Source: Oscillospiraceae bacterium (GTDB lineage Bacteria > Bacillota > Clostridia > Oscillospirales > Ruminococcaceae). From it: a stretch of 5,587 bases of DNA. A program made the position numbers and the translations under genes. The notes below the pieces were generated by a model. The model did no database searches. It saw nothing but the letters and a program-made list of their open reading frames with translations, and was not told the DNA's origin. Location of the stretch: NCBI GenBank assembly GCA_016295545.1, contig JAEDLA010000111.1, positions 1 through 5,587 of the forward strand, in the 5' to 3' direction. This document shows positions 5,292-5,587 of the stretch, piece by piece; the stretch's first letter is position 1; each line of letters opens with the position of its first letter.

Positions 5292-5513
5292 CTAAACATT
5301 CCATTTTGTTCCGCAGTCCTGACAAACGGCAACGGTTTTCGTTTTCGTTTTTGTCTTTTTGTTTGTGACAAGAGGAATGATAAGTATAAGCCCACAGGTG
5401 AGCAATGCAAGAATTATCCACAGAAGCCAGCCGCAGCAGCCTCTGTATTTTGTTTTTGTTTCAGTAACCGGCATTACAATGCAGTTAGTGCTGCCGCATT
5501 TGGGACATTTCAT
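5292..5513 (-). CDS. Small membrane zinc-ribbon protein, LITAF-like layout (73 aa)
   Basis: The protein has CPKCGS at its N-terminus (Cys3, Cys6) and CQDCG near its C-terminus (Cys64, Cys67), so the two Cys knuckles can form one zinc ribbon. Between them lies a hydrophobic stretch (about 28-49) long enough to enter a membrane, preceded by Gly-Cys-Cys-Gly and followed by a Lys/Thr repeat (52-60). A zinc ribbon split by a hydrophobic segment is the arrangement of LITAF-type domains, in which the hydrophobic part inserts into one membrane face. Similar short proteins are common, uncharacterised, in Firmicutes. The ATG has GGAGG 7 nt upstream, supporting the start. No clear promoter was seen up to the window edge. 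The function is unknown; the layout suggests a membrane-surface adaptor or sensor. A 98-residue minus-strand frame overlapping it at 5114-5410 is a shadow. Confidence 0.85.
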   Translation of the reverse strand: MKCPKCGSTNCIVMPVTETKTKYRGCCGWLLWIILALLTCGLILIIPLVTNKKTKTKTKTVAVCQDCGTKWNV

Positions 5514-5560
5514 TTTGTGACCTCCGTTTTATAAAATTTAAGAAAAATGTAGTTTTTTGT

Positions 5561-5585
5561 GAGGCAGGCTCAGGTCTGCTTTTTT
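5561..5585 (+). terminator. Plus-strand rho-independent terminator-like hairpin
   Basis: GCAGGC (5564-5569) pairs with GTCTGC (5574-5579), with one G-U pair and a TCAG loop. TTTTTT follows at once (5580-5585). The orientation is plus, yet no plus-strand gene lies upstream of it in the right half of the window. On the minus strand there is no U-tract. It may end an antisense or unannotated transcript, or be part of a structure continuing past the window edge. Confidence 0.5.
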
Positions 5586-5587
5586 AT

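Noticed and set aside
5114..5410. Minus-strand ORF of 98 codons between the zinc-ribbon and dehydrogenase genes
   Set aside because: It overlaps the zinc-ribbon gene in another frame, runs through the repeat and the consensus dehydrogenase promoter, and lacks a ribosome binding site.

Overview
The window looks like chromosome of an anaerobic Gram-positive Clostridia, most plausibly Ruminococcus or a close relative in the Oscillospiraceae. This is inferred from strong AAGGAGG-type ribosome binding sites, SigA-like promoters, moderate GC with AT-rich intergenic DNA, and a biotin-dependent Na+ pump whose biotin carrier is a separate small protein. No rRNA, tRNA, CRISPR array, transposase or phage gene is visible.

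Layout, left to right. An AT-rich leader (1-194) carries one copy of a 41-nt intergenic repeat. It precedes a small plus-strand gene of unknown function (195-464). A hairpin at 467-516 separates that gene from a convergent four-gene minus-strand operon, transcribed right to left: carboxyltransferase alpha (3960-2560), small membrane subunit (2544-2161), biotin carrier (2159-1758) and membrane beta subunit (1745-519). Junctions are 1 to 15 nt, and stop codons overlap or adjoin the next ribosome binding site. The operon promoter is at 4010-4038, with a perfect 15-bp palindrome just upstream. Next comes a separate minus-strand D-lactate dehydrogenase/VanH-like gene (5117-4113) with a perfect-consensus promoter that has a small palindrome in its spacer. 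A second copy of the repeat (5229-5269) lies upstream of it. Last is a small minus-strand membrane zinc-ribbon protein (5513-5292), and a plus-oriented terminator-like hairpin ends the window.

How the genes work together. The four-gene operon encodes a complete oxaloacetate decarboxylase Na+ pump. Alpha moves the carboxyl group from oxaloacetate to biotin on the carrier protein, releasing pyruvate. Beta decarboxylates carboxybiotin and exports Na+, and the small subunit holds the complex together. The neighbouring dehydrogenase could reduce the released pyruvate to D-lactate. That coupling is inferred, because each unit has its own promoter.

Most of the window is ordinary metabolism. The items most worth a second look are the conserved intergenic repeat at both ends, the two promoter palindromes, the unrecognised 89-residue protein, the odd start region of the dehydrogenase, and its predicted cofactor preference.
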